A DNA stretch of 10,532 nt from Bacteroidia bacterium (GTDB lineage: Bacteria > Bacteroidota > Bacteroidia > JABDFU01), in NCBI GenBank assembly GCA_020849195.1, contig JADLGT010000085.1, forward strand, positions 1-10,532. The letters run 5' to 3'. Positions 1-5,552 of this stretch are shown here, piece after piece. Under the pieces are notes generated by a model that worked only from the letters and a program-made list of their open reading frames with translations, made no database searches and was not told where the DNA came from. Both the position numbers and the translations under genes were made by a program. How positions within the stretch are numbered: the stretch's first letter is position 1; each line of letters starts with the position of its first letter.

Positions 1-130
1 ACAGCAGTTTGGCAAGATGCGGAGTTTTGTGTTTCGTTTGACATATTATTGTTTGTTTTAAAATTTGTATTTCTAATTGGCTTTAGTGGTTAAATTTCCG
101 CACCTCGCCAAGCTGCGGAACCGTTAGTGG
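1..130. repeat. Imperfect inverted-repeat element, about 120 bp
   Basis: The left arm at 2-22 (core TTTGGCAAGATGCGG) pairs with the reverse complement of the right arm at 98-118 (core CCGCACCTCGCCAA), 17 of 21 positions. The arms enclose about 75 nt of AT-rich sequence. The right arm is followed by CCGTTAGTGG (121-130), which resembles ACGTTAGCGG at the other end of the window (10520-10529). The left end probably continues beyond base 1. It resembles a family of hairpin-forming dispersed elements that I associate with Bacteroidota genomes, somewhat like integron attC sites, but the core does not fit the strict GTTRRRY rule. Assignment to a named family is not possible from this sequence alone. 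Confidence 0.6.
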
Positions 131-135
131 CAAGC

Positions 136-214
136 CTAATGGCGTTGCTTCCTACGAGCTTTACGTGCAGACTTAGCCGCAGCCCTTTTTTTCTTCTGCT
201 TTTTTCATTGTCAT
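136..214 (-). pseudogene. Possible broken tiny basic peptide gene
   Basis: Reading the minus strand, two nearby ATGs (214-212 and 208-206) are followed by a run of six A. Downstream, a frame offset by one base encodes a Lys/Arg/Ala-rich tail (KKKRAAAKSARKARRKQ, ending ...RH) with a TAG stop at 138-136. Deleting one A from the run would join start and tail into a peptide of about 22-24 residues. As written, the ATG frame stops early and the basic frame has no start. It could be a decayed or frameshifted small nucleic-acid-binding peptide, or chance in a low-complexity repeat. Confidence 0.18.
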
Positions 215-238
215 AATTTCATTTTTTGCGAGAACGCC

Positions 239-268
239 AGCCGATAACACGGGTTTTGTGCCAAGCGG
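239..268. repeat. Single end of a repeat element
   Basis: GCCGATAACACGGG (from 239) followed by TTTTGTGCCAAGCGGG resembles the outer end of the same kind of inverted-repeat element as at 1-130. It begins with a motif similar to GCTAATAAC at 10110-10118. I found no matching reverse-complement arm anywhere downstream in this window, so it is an orphan half, or its partner lies outside. If real, it is the innermost flank-type sequence left of the viral genes and may mark an insertion boundary. Confidence 0.35.
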
Positions 269-352
269 GCTGACGTACCTATTTTCAACTTTTGTTTTTC
301 TATTAAACATTGTACTAATTTGTCGTTGGTTTTTTATTAGGAATTTGATACA

Positions 353-395
353 AACCCCTTTTTTTGCATATATATATATGCAAAAAAAAGGGGTT
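353..395. repeat. 42-bp near-perfect palindrome before the first gene
   Basis: AACCCC followed by seven T, then a self-complementary GC(AT)nGC centre (366-381), then eight A and GGGGTT. The arms match fully apart from one extra A. It can extrude as a cruciform or fold as a long hairpin in RNA or single-stranded DNA. It does not look like an ordinary intrinsic terminator, because the GC part is at the base and no U-tract follows it. Its position, 80 bp before the first structural gene in the largest gene-free region, fits a replication-origin hairpin, an operator or a transcript-stabilising 5' structure. The sequence does not decide among these. Confidence 0.85.
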
Positions 396-475
396 ATGTT
401 TACATTTCCAAATATTTTTTTCTGAAAATTTTATTTTTTTTTGCTTTTAAGAAAAAACCGTTTAAAATTTGTGTT

Positions 476-910
476 ATGTTTAAAAAAATATTTCCACTGG
501 TGTTAGTCGGAGCTGCTGCAATGGCTGCTTTTAGATTTGCTAAAAAAGGGTTTGTGGCAAAATCTTTAAATGTGAAAATAGCCGGAATTAAGTTATATCC
601 ATTAAACTCTGCTTCTGTATCGCTTAATGTTATTAACCCTACAAGTACGGCAGTGGATTTTAATAGTATTGTTGCTGATATTATGTTGAATAATGTTGCT
701 TTTGCAACAATAAGCAATGTACAACATAGCGTAATACAGGCAAATTCAAATCAAGTAATAAACCTACCGATTAAAATTAATCCGGTAGAGGGCGTAAAAC
801 TTGCATTAAGTTTGTTTAATAAGCCACAAGGGTATAAAGTGTCAATACTTGGAAGTATTAACAGTAGTGATATTAATTTCCCTATAAACATTGAATATAC
901 ACTAAAATAA
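476..910 (+). CDS. Membrane-anchored LEA2/WHy-like protein
   Basis: 144 aa. A hydrophobic N-terminal helix (about residues 4-20, FPLVLVGAAAMAAF) flanked by lysines is followed by a beta-rich domain. The region 46-105 has the layout of LEA14/WHy (LEA type 2) domains: alternating strand SVSLNVINPTS with the typical N-P pair (N54-P55), then a strand with Asn-Asn turn (LNNVAFATIS), then NQVINLPIKI. Such domains are small immunoglobulin-like beta sandwiches, known in desiccation-stress proteins and bacterial envelope proteins; no enzymatic role is expected. Here it opens the structural operon, and its stop overlaps the next ATG by one base. I infer a virion-membrane or host-envelope protein with the beta domain exposed. 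The next in-frame ATG (M16) would cut the anchor in half, so 476 is preferred. Family call from pattern, not a search. Confidence 0.7.
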   Translation: MFKKIFPLVLVGAAAMAAFRFAKKGFVAKSLNVKIAGIKLYPLNSASVSLNVINPTSTAVDFNSIVADIMLNNVAFATISNVQHSVIQANSNQVINLPIKINPVEGVKLALSLFNKPQGYKVSILGSINSSDINFPINIEYTLK

Positions 911-2256
911 TGGAAGTAAAAGAGGTATATAAGTTACTGCCAAAGGCTAAGTTGGAAAATAAAAAAACGGTTGCTACACAAACAACAACTGATATTATTA
1001 ATCAGGTATTGGAGCAACATAATATCAACAAAGTTGAGGCGCAAAAGATTGCACACCTTTTTGATTGTGGCAATTTATACGACACTTCTTTAGAAATTTG
1101 GAGCTTCTTAAAATACAAAATACCTTATTCTGTTGAACCGGGCGAATACCAAAGCACAAAAACAATAAGCCGTTTTTTGTATGATGCAATGAACGGAACC
1201 GGCAAAAACGATTGTAAACATTTTTCTAATTTTACAGCCTCAATACTTGAAGCGCTTGGGTATAATTTCGTTTACAGGTTTGCCGGGTATTCTAATTATG
1301 ATAATTACCCAACACACGTTTATGTTGTAGCAAAAGACGGTAGTAGTGAAGTGTTGATTGATGCTGTAATTAACGGATTTGATATTGAAAAAAAATATAA
1401 TTTCAAAATTGATAAAAAAATAAATAAAAATATGAGTTTGTATAAATTATCTGGGTTTGATTATGAAAATAATCACCATCAAATAGGCGGATTATTTGAT
1501 AAAGTGAAACAGTTTGGCAATTGGGTTAAAGAAAAAGCCGTTGATGTAAAAAACGCTGCTGCCGAAGGTATAAATGTTGTTAAAAATTCTGCTTTAACCG
1601 TTGGTTTAGCTGTTCCACGAAATGCGTTTTTAGGACTTGTAAGGCTTAATGTACATGGGTGGGCAACAGGATTAGACAAAATGAGCTGGGAGAAGTTATC
1701 TTGGTGGAAAGATTGGTTTGGCGGTAATAGAACCGATTTGCAAAACGCAATTAATGCCGGTAAAAAAAACAAAAGAATTTTTGGAGTAAACGATAATGAA
1801 CAATTACACTACATGGGAGAAGCTGTTACCGTTGCCTCGCTTTTAGCCTCATCTGCTCCAATAATTGCTAAAGTTGTAACCGTATTAGATGAAGCGAAAA
1901 AAATATCTGATATGGTTGAAGGTGTAATCAGCAAAGTAGAAAGCACAAAATCATTAATAGAAAAAGCAAACAACGCTTTTAAAAAAACAACTGGTATTGA
2001 TATTGCTAATGTTATTTTTAAAAAAGAGGAAGGAGTAAATACTAACACAGCCACTTTAACACCTGGAATGTTTAAAACACCAACGAATAATGAAGCCATG
2101 CAAATTACAACTACGGTATTAGACGGTAAAGCCGTTCCAATAGTTACATCAATATCTTTAAGTAATGATGTTTTTAGAAATAAAAACAATAAAAAAGCAT
2201 TATTAATTGGCGGTGCAGCATTAGCAGCATTGTTTATTTTAAATAAAAAAAGATAA
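910..2256 (+). CDS. Transglutaminase-like cysteine enzyme domain protein with C-terminal membrane anchor
   Basis: 448 aa. Residues about 80-160 show a transglutaminase-like (papain-fold) core: NDCKHFSNFTASILEALG with candidate nucleophile C102 at the start of a helix, PTHVYVV with H136, and VLIDAV with D151, in the Cys-His-Asp order and spacing usual for this superfamily. Bacterial members are mostly peptidases or amidases rather than crosslinkers. The middle (about 190-260) is Trp-rich and amphipathic; about 300-360 contains Ala-rich helical stretches (AVTVASLLASSAPIIAKV). The C-terminus (about 427-448) is a hydrophobic helix ending in lysines (LLIGGAALAALFILNKKR), a tail anchor. Its ATG shares one base with the stop of the upstream gene, implying translational coupling. 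I infer a virion enzyme, possibly for envelope penetration or capsid protein maturation; the substrate is unknown. Confidence 0.75.
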   Translation: MEVKEVYKLLPKAKLENKKTVATQTTTDIINQVLEQHNINKVEAQKIAHLFDCGNLYDTSLEIWSFLKYKIPYSVEPGEYQSTKTISRFLYDAMNGTGKNDCKHFSNFTASILEALGYNFVYRFAGYSNYDNYPTHVYVVAKDGSSEVLIDAVINGFDIEKKYNFKIDKKINKNMSLYKLSGFDYENNHHQIGGLFDKVKQFGNWVKEKAVDVKNAAAEGINVVKNSALTVGLAVPRNAFLGLVRLNVHGWATGLDKMSWEKLSWWKDWFGGNRTDLQNAINAGKKNKRIFGVNDNEQLHYMGEAVTVASLLASSAPIIAKVVTVLDEAKKISDMVEGVISKVESTKSLIEKANNAFKKTTGIDIANVIFKKEEGVNTNTATLTPGMFKTPTNNEAMQITTTVLDGKAVPIVTSISLSNDVFRNKNNKKALLIGGAALAALFILNKKR

Positions 2257-2257
2257 T

Positions 2258-2857
2258 ATGGAAGACATAATTGGATTTGTAAATACATCTGCGATTCAAA
2301 ACCTCGCAAACGAAATGAAGCGAAAAGAAGCAGAAAAAAAACTGAAAGAAGCCATTGCAAACAGCAAGAAAATTACAACAAATATTAAAAGCGTTACAAA
2401 AAAAATAAATCCGTTTAAAGCTGCAACGGTAATGCCCGTAACAACGCAGCCAATCGCAAAGCAAATTAAAGCTGCAACGGTAATTCCTGTAACAACACAG
2501 CCAATTGCAAAGCAAATAAAGCCCGTTGTTGTACAGCCCGTTGCAACTCAATTAACAGCAAAGGCTATTGTGCCCCAAACATTAGTTCCGCAAGTTATAC
2601 CGCTAAATCAACAAAAAGTACAAGAGCCAACACAAAGCTATGTAATTCCTAATCCAATTGTGAAAAATGAAACACCAGGTTTTGTTGTTACGCCTCCAAC
2701 GGTTGCGCCAGTTACTCCAAAGTTTTCGGTACAACGGCCGGACAACACACCTGTAATAGATTTACCACAACCAAACCCAATAGAAAAAGGAATCGATAAT
2801 TTATTATATTATGGCATTGGGGCAGCGTTATTATTGTTTTTTATATTAAAAAAGTAA
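2258..2857 (+). CDS. Repeat-containing Pro/Gln-rich protein with C-terminal membrane anchor
   Basis: 199 aa. Residues 15-50 are charged and helical (Lys/Glu-rich, possible short coiled coil). Residues 54-104 are three tandem 17-residue units: the first two nearly identical (KAATVMPVTTQPIAKQI and KAATVIPVTTQPIAKQI), the third degenerate (KPVVVQPVATQLTAKAI). A Pro/Val/Gln-rich, probably extended stretch follows to about 170. The C-terminus (about 178-199) ends in a hydrophobic helix, YYGIGAALLLFFILKK, very like the tails of the 448-aa and 183-aa proteins. It starts one base after the upstream stop. I recognise no family. The layout, a rigid extended spacer tethered to a membrane at its C-terminus, suggests a protein bridging the internal membrane and the capsid or vertex. 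That role is inference. Confidence 0.7.
   Translation: MEDIIGFVNTSAIQNLANEMKRKEAEKKLKEAIANSKKITTNIKSVTKKINPFKAATVMPVTTQPIAKQIKAATVIPVTTQPIAKQIKPVVVQPVATQLTAKAIVPQTLVPQVIPLNQQKVQEPTQSYVIPNPIVKNETPGFVVTPPTVAPVTPKFSVQRPDNTPVIDLPQPNPIEKGIDNLLYYGIGAALLLFFILKK
2417..2569 (+). repeat. Three tandem 51-bp coding repeats
   Basis: Units at 2417-2467 and 2468-2518 are nearly identical, differing mainly at silent or conservative positions. A third, diverged unit occupies 2519-2569. Each encodes 17 residues, so gain or loss of a unit keeps frame and would change the length of the extended segment of the encoded membrane protein. Confidence 0.85.
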
Positions 2858-2861
2858 TTAT

Positions 2862-3269
2862 ATGAGATTAAAAAAGGGCAGCAAAGCTGCAAAAGAATAC
2901 ATGGCTAAAATAAGGGCCAAGCGCAATAAGAAAACTAAAGCAAAAAAGGTAGGTAGCACCCTGTTTTTAGAAAAGGGCGAAACCACTCGCACAAAAAAAA
3001 GAAAAAAAATACTGGTTAAACGTAACAATAACGGAACTTTTAAAGGTTTCAAAACTATATCCGGTGTAAAAAAGATAGGAGCAATAAGCCTTTCTATTGT
3101 TGGCGAAGAGCTGACAAAGTTAGAATACCAAATAATTGAGTTGAAAAAACAAATAAAAACAACAAAAGCAGCAATTGATAAAAAACACTTGAAAGAAGTT
3201 TTAAGTGTGAAAAACAATCAATTTAAAGCATTAAAGAAATACTTAAACACAATCGCAAAATTCAAATAA
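2862..3269 (+). CDS. Highly basic small protein, possible genome-binding virion protein
   Basis: 135 aa, strongly lysine/arginine-rich, especially residues 1-55 (KKGSKAAKEYMAKIRAKRNK, TRTKKRKKILVKR). The short SKAAKEYMAKIRAKR stretch resembles basic N-termini that I recall in small virion proteins. The C-terminal half (about 85-135) is an amphipathic, heptad-like helix (KLEYQIIELKKQIKTTKAAI), probably coiled coil. There is no membrane segment and no recognised enzymatic motif. It starts four bases after the upstream stop and ends one base before the next ATG. Charge and position between membrane-protein genes and capsid genes suggest nucleic acid condensation or anchoring of the genome to the inner face of the particle. 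This is inference from composition only. Confidence 0.65.
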   Translation: MRLKKGSKAAKEYMAKIRAKRNKKTKAKKVGSTLFLEKGETTRTKKRKKILVKRNNNGTFKGFKTISGVKKIGAISLSIVGEELTKLEYQIIELKKQIKTTKAAIDKKHLKEVLSVKNNQFKALKKYLNTIAKFK

Positions 3270-3270
3270 A

Positions 3271-3690
3271 ATGGCAAAACGTAGAAAAAAAGCGAACAAG
3301 GTTCGCAGAAGAAGTAGGAGCGGCATCGGGTTTGGTGCATCTTCAATGTTAATGGATGTTTTAGGCGTTACAGCCGGAGCTGTAATAGCAAAAAAAATCC
3401 CAAAAATGTTACCTAATATGGATGCAAAAATAACCAATGCTGCTGCTGTTGTGGCTGGCGTGGTTGCTCCAAAGTTTATCAAAAATCCATTGGTTGCTGC
3501 TGTTGGTCAGGGTATGATTGCAGTAGGTGGCGTTGGTTTAGTTGGTAGTTTCTTACCGGCTTTAGGCGCAGCAGATGAAGTTTTAATTCTTTCCGGCACT
3601 GATGATATTAATACTGTAAACGGTATTGATGAAATCAGTACTGTAAACGGATTAGACGAAATAGGAAACATTGATGATTTAGAAATGTAA
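3271..3690 (+). CDS. Small membrane protein with basic head and acidic repeat tail
   Basis: 139 aa with three sharply different parts. Residues 1-17 are almost all Lys/Arg (AKRRKKANKVRRRSRSG). Residues about 25-105 are hydrophobic and Gly/Ala-rich with probable membrane-spanning or membrane-embedded helices (VLGVTAGAVIAKK; AAAVVAGVVA; AAVGQGMIAVGGVGLVGSFL). Residues 110-139 are acidic, with two 9-residue units (INTVNGIDE, ISTVNGLDE) and a third degenerate one. Such proteins, with one end for nucleic acid, a membrane-embedded middle and an opposite charged tail, are common in membrane-containing phages. No family is recognised. It lies immediately before the candidate major capsid gene. A role linking DNA, membrane and capsid is inferred. 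Confidence 0.65.
   Translation: MAKRRKKANKVRRRSRSGIGFGASSMLMDVLGVTAGAVIAKKIPKMLPNMDAKITNAAAVVAGVVAPKFIKNPLVAAVGQGMIAVGGVGLVGSFLPALGAADEVLILSGTDDINTVNGIDEISTVNGLDEIGNIDDLEM
3607..3660 (+). repeat. Two tandem 27-bp coding repeats
   Basis: ACTGTAAACGG recurs at the same position of two successive 27-bp units, encoding INTVNGIDE and ISTVNGLDE in the acidic C-terminal tail of the upstream membrane protein. A third, more diverged acidic unit (IGNIDDLE) completes the protein. Confidence 0.75.
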
Positions 3691-3695
3691 AATAG

Positions 3696-3720
3696 TTTTT
3701 AAAATTTTAATTCTTAAAAA
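3696..3720 (+). promoter_or_regulatory. AT-only hairpin between membrane-protein gene and capsid gene
   Basis: TTTTTAA (3696-3702) and TTAAAAA (3714-3720) form a 7-bp A/T stem with an 11-nt loop in the 43-nt gap before the capsid gene. It is one of only two wide gaps inside the structural operon, and both flank this gene. It could protect or separate the capsid transcript, but a stem this weak may be chance in AT-rich DNA. Confidence 0.2.
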
Positions 3721-3733
3721 ATAAATAACAAAA

Positions 3734-4372
3734 ATGGCAACAATTAGCACAGTAGGACTAAGACAGTCCTTTGCATTAATCAAAAAAGCGTACCAAAATG
3801 CAGGTCGCAACCCTATCACAACAGCAAGTGATTTAAAATTAATCGTTCCGGTTGTAACAAACAAAACATCTTACACTTTTCCTGTATTAGTGGGAGATGA
3901 CACGTTTAATTTCCCAGAGGGAATTTTATTGAACCGTGCGGATGCTTTTACTGCAACCGAAATGGGTTTGTTTATAGGTAAAAAAACATCAGATAATGAT
4001 ACTACCTATGATTTGTTTTCATACCCAAATAATGATGAGTTTGGCGCAACCGATGCAGACACTTTTAAAACACTGTTCAACCATGCAACTATTGACATAA
4101 CAATTAACAATGTTCAGTATTTGCAAAACTATTCAGTTAGCCGTATGCGTACTGTTGGAATAACACAACAAAAAGTAGGTCAGCAAGAGGAGTTTAATGC
4201 AACATACGGTTTTTACCCAATGGTCCCAACCTTGCAATTTAGCGGAACAAACAAAAGCACGGTTACACTAAACCTGCCATCAAGCCTTACTGCTGCTGTA
4301 TCGGGTTCTTATGTAATTATTTTACAGTTTAGAGGCTTTTTAAGTTTAGGAGCTTCAAACCTAAACAAATAG
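3734..4372 (+). CDS. Candidate major capsid protein (predicted jelly-roll)
   Basis: 212 aa, no membrane segment, no signal peptide, little charge clustering. After a short helical N-terminus (about 1-25, TVGLRQSFALIKKAYQ) it is almost entirely predicted beta: TSYTFPVLVG, DAFTATEMGLFIG, HATIDITINNVQYLQNYSV, PTLQFSG, KSTVTLNLPS and SYVIILQFRGFLSLG, with short Asn/Gly/Asp-rich turns. That is about the number and spacing of strands expected for a jelly-roll, and the length suits a single jelly-roll capsid protein rather than the usual 250-400 aa double one. It is isolated by the only sizeable gaps in the operon, followed by a strong hairpin, and preceded by an A-rich leader, as expected for the most highly expressed gene. 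No database family is recognised; the capsid call is inferred from composition, context and gene layout. Confidence 0.6.
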   Translation: MATISTVGLRQSFALIKKAYQNAGRNPITTASDLKLIVPVVTNKTSYTFPVLVGDDTFNFPEGILLNRADAFTATEMGLFIGKKTSDNDTTYDLFSYPNNDEFGATDADTFKTLFNHATIDITINNVQYLQNYSVSRMRTVGITQQKVGQQEEFNATYGFYPMVPTLQFSGTNKSTVTLNLPSSLTAAVSGSYVIILQFRGFLSLGASNLNK

Positions 4373-4393
4373 TAGTTTTTAATTAGTTTTAAC

Positions 4394-4419
4394 TTCGGGG
4401 CTCAAAATTGCGCCCCGAA
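4394..4419 (+). terminator. GC-rich hairpin just after the candidate capsid gene
   Basis: TTCGGGGC (4394-4401) and GCCCCGAA (4412-4419) form a perfect 8-bp stem with a 10-nt loop, 21 nt after the stop of the capsid gene. This stands out in AT-rich DNA. No U-tract follows (CTAAACCACAAAAAAAATGG), so it is more likely a partial terminator, RNA-processing boundary or 3' stabiliser that raises capsid mRNA relative to the genes downstream. Confidence 0.6.
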
Positions 4420-4435
4420 CTAAACCACAAAAAAA

Positions 4436-4846
4436 ATGGCAAACAATTTTAAAATAAAAAATGCAGAGCTTGTAGAAGTGCAAGTACCAACGGGAAACAC
4501 CAAACAGGTAATTTATTTTCCTGATTTACCAAATATTCGCACAAAACAAATTGAGGGTATTGAGGCGTATTCTGCAACCGAATTAACCAAAACGGTTTCG
4601 GGCAATACGGTGCAAGCGGAAGCAGATGTTGCAAGCGCAACACTAACCTTGTATTACGAGGGTGGCGAGTATTTTGTTGTACCACTTAATGCAATTAAAC
4701 GCTTCAAAACAGGTATTTTTTACGGGGATATACCTGCACTAAATTCCCAAAAAATTGACTGGACAAAGTGTTATGTTACCTTAACAAATAACATTGCTAA
4801 CTTTGCCGGAAAATCATTTGTGTTCAATGTTTATTACATAAGATAA
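4436..4846 (+). CDS. Small beta-rich protein, candidate minor capsid or second jelly-roll protein
   Basis: 136 aa, soluble, no membrane segment. Predicted strands run through the whole protein: AELVEVQVPTG, TKQVIYFPDLP, KQIEGIEAYS, ASATLTLYYEGGEYFVVPL, CYVTLTNNI and KSFVFNVYYIR. The regular alternation of hydrophobic residues and the final Tyr-rich strand fit a compact beta sandwich of single jelly-roll size. It directly follows the candidate major capsid gene across the hairpin at 4394-4419 and begins after an A-rich leader. Membrane-containing viruses with two different single-jelly-roll capsid proteins encoded close together are known (Thermus phage P23-77 and relatives); this pair could be arranged the same way, or the smaller could be a penton or spike-base protein. 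No sequence family recognised. Confidence 0.6.
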   Translation: MANNFKIKNAELVEVQVPTGNTKQVIYFPDLPNIRTKQIEGIEAYSATELTKTVSGNTVQAEADVASATLTLYYEGGEYFVVPLNAIKRFKTGIFYGDIPALNSQKIDWTKCYVTLTNNIANFAGKSFVFNVYYIR

Positions 4847-4851
4847 TTGCA

Positions 4852-5550
4852 ATGCTTACAGAATTTATAGGATTAGAGGCTATAAACAACAATTTGGAAA
4901 AGTTTAACTTTGATGCAATTGGAGTTTATGACAAGAAACTTGAAAAATTTAAAAAGGTTTTATCTGAGGACGAAACCGAAGAAGATTTAATACTTGCTTT
5001 CAACGAGTGGGCGGACCGTATGCTGACCTCTAATCCTGCAAATTTTAAAACTTACAGCATACAGCTTTACGAGCTTCCAGAGGGTGCAAAAAAATTAAAG
5101 GGTACAATATCTTTTACCTTTGCTTTGCAAGCTGCACCAGCCAACAACACCGGTAAAACGGATAAACCAACAAACTATATAACACCTAAAGAGCTTGAAT
5201 TAGCTTTAGAAAACCAAAGATTAGAGTTTGAAAACAGCAGGCTATTACAACAAATAGAAGAACTTGAAACCGATAATGAAGAAGCAGAAGACGAAAAAAG
5301 CATTTCGGGAGTAATGAATGAAGCAATCATGAATAAATTACCACAACTAATAGACCTTGTTATTTCGGGTTTTTCAAAACCAAAACCACAGGTTGCCGGA
5401 ATATCGGGCGCAACAGATGTAAATGCAATTATTGAAGAATTTAAAACAATAAATCCTGAAATTGAGCAAGACTTACAACGATTGCTCAATTTAGCAAAAA
5501 ACAATCCGAGTTTGTTTAAAATGCTTATAACACAACTAAGAAGTATGTAA
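4852..5550 (+). CDS. Coiled-coil structural-operon protein of unknown function
   Basis: 232 aa. The N-terminal part (1-95) mixes helices and strands (LKGTISFTFALQAA). A flexible Asn/Thr/Lys linker (about 97-110) leads into a strongly charged coiled coil at about 112-148 (LENQRLEFENSRLLQQIEEL), then a helical C-terminal region with two amphipathic segments (KLPQLIDLVISGF; DLQRLLNLAKNNPSLFKMLI). No membrane helix of convincing length. It begins six bases after the upstream stop and ends three bases before the next ATG. An oligomeric coiled-coil protein beside capsid genes could be a vertex, spike-stalk or assembly (scaffold) protein; nothing in the sequence distinguishes these. Confidence 0.65.
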   Translation: MLTEFIGLEAINNNLEKFNFDAIGVYDKKLEKFKKVLSEDETEEDLILAFNEWADRMLTSNPANFKTYSIQLYELPEGAKKLKGTISFTFALQAAPANNTGKTDKPTNYITPKELELALENQRLEFENSRLLQQIEELETDNEEAEDEKSISGVMNEAIMNKLPQLIDLVISGFSKPKPQVAGISGATDVNAIIEEFKTINPEIEQDLQRLLNLAKNNPSLFKMLITQLRSM

Positions 5551-5552
5551 TA

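Larger units (their letters stand above)
1..475. other. Gene-free left flank and leader of the structural operon
   Basis: No convincing intact gene lies here. In order it holds an inverted-repeat element (1-130), a possible broken tiny basic reading frame on the minus strand (136-214), a fragment resembling one end of another repeat element (239-268), an AT-rich stretch, a near-palindrome (353-395), and a T/A-rich leader to the first ATG at 476. I see no exact TAnnTTTG promoter. The nearest candidate is TTGC at 441-444, then 18 nt, then TAAAATTTG at 463-471. It has one extra base inside the -7 box and lies so close to the ATG that transcription would start at or past the start codon, so I do not call it. 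Confidence 0.6.

Noticed and set aside
418..428. TTTTCTGAAAA at 418-428 and again at 10074-10084, considered as att sites
   Set aside because: Only 11 bp of low-complexity, self-complementary sequence; expected by chance in this AT-rich DNA, and one copy lies at the end of the ATPase gene.
400..717. Minus-strand open frame across the first gene start
   Set aside because: Antisense to the LEA2-like gene and the leader. Hydrophobic, low-complexity product with no support.
1809..2360. Long open frame on the minus strand (183 codons)
   Set aside because: Lies almost wholly antisense to the 448-aa gene, which has clear domain motifs. The minus frame reads as Leu/Phe/Ala-rich mirror sequence with no recognisable domain.
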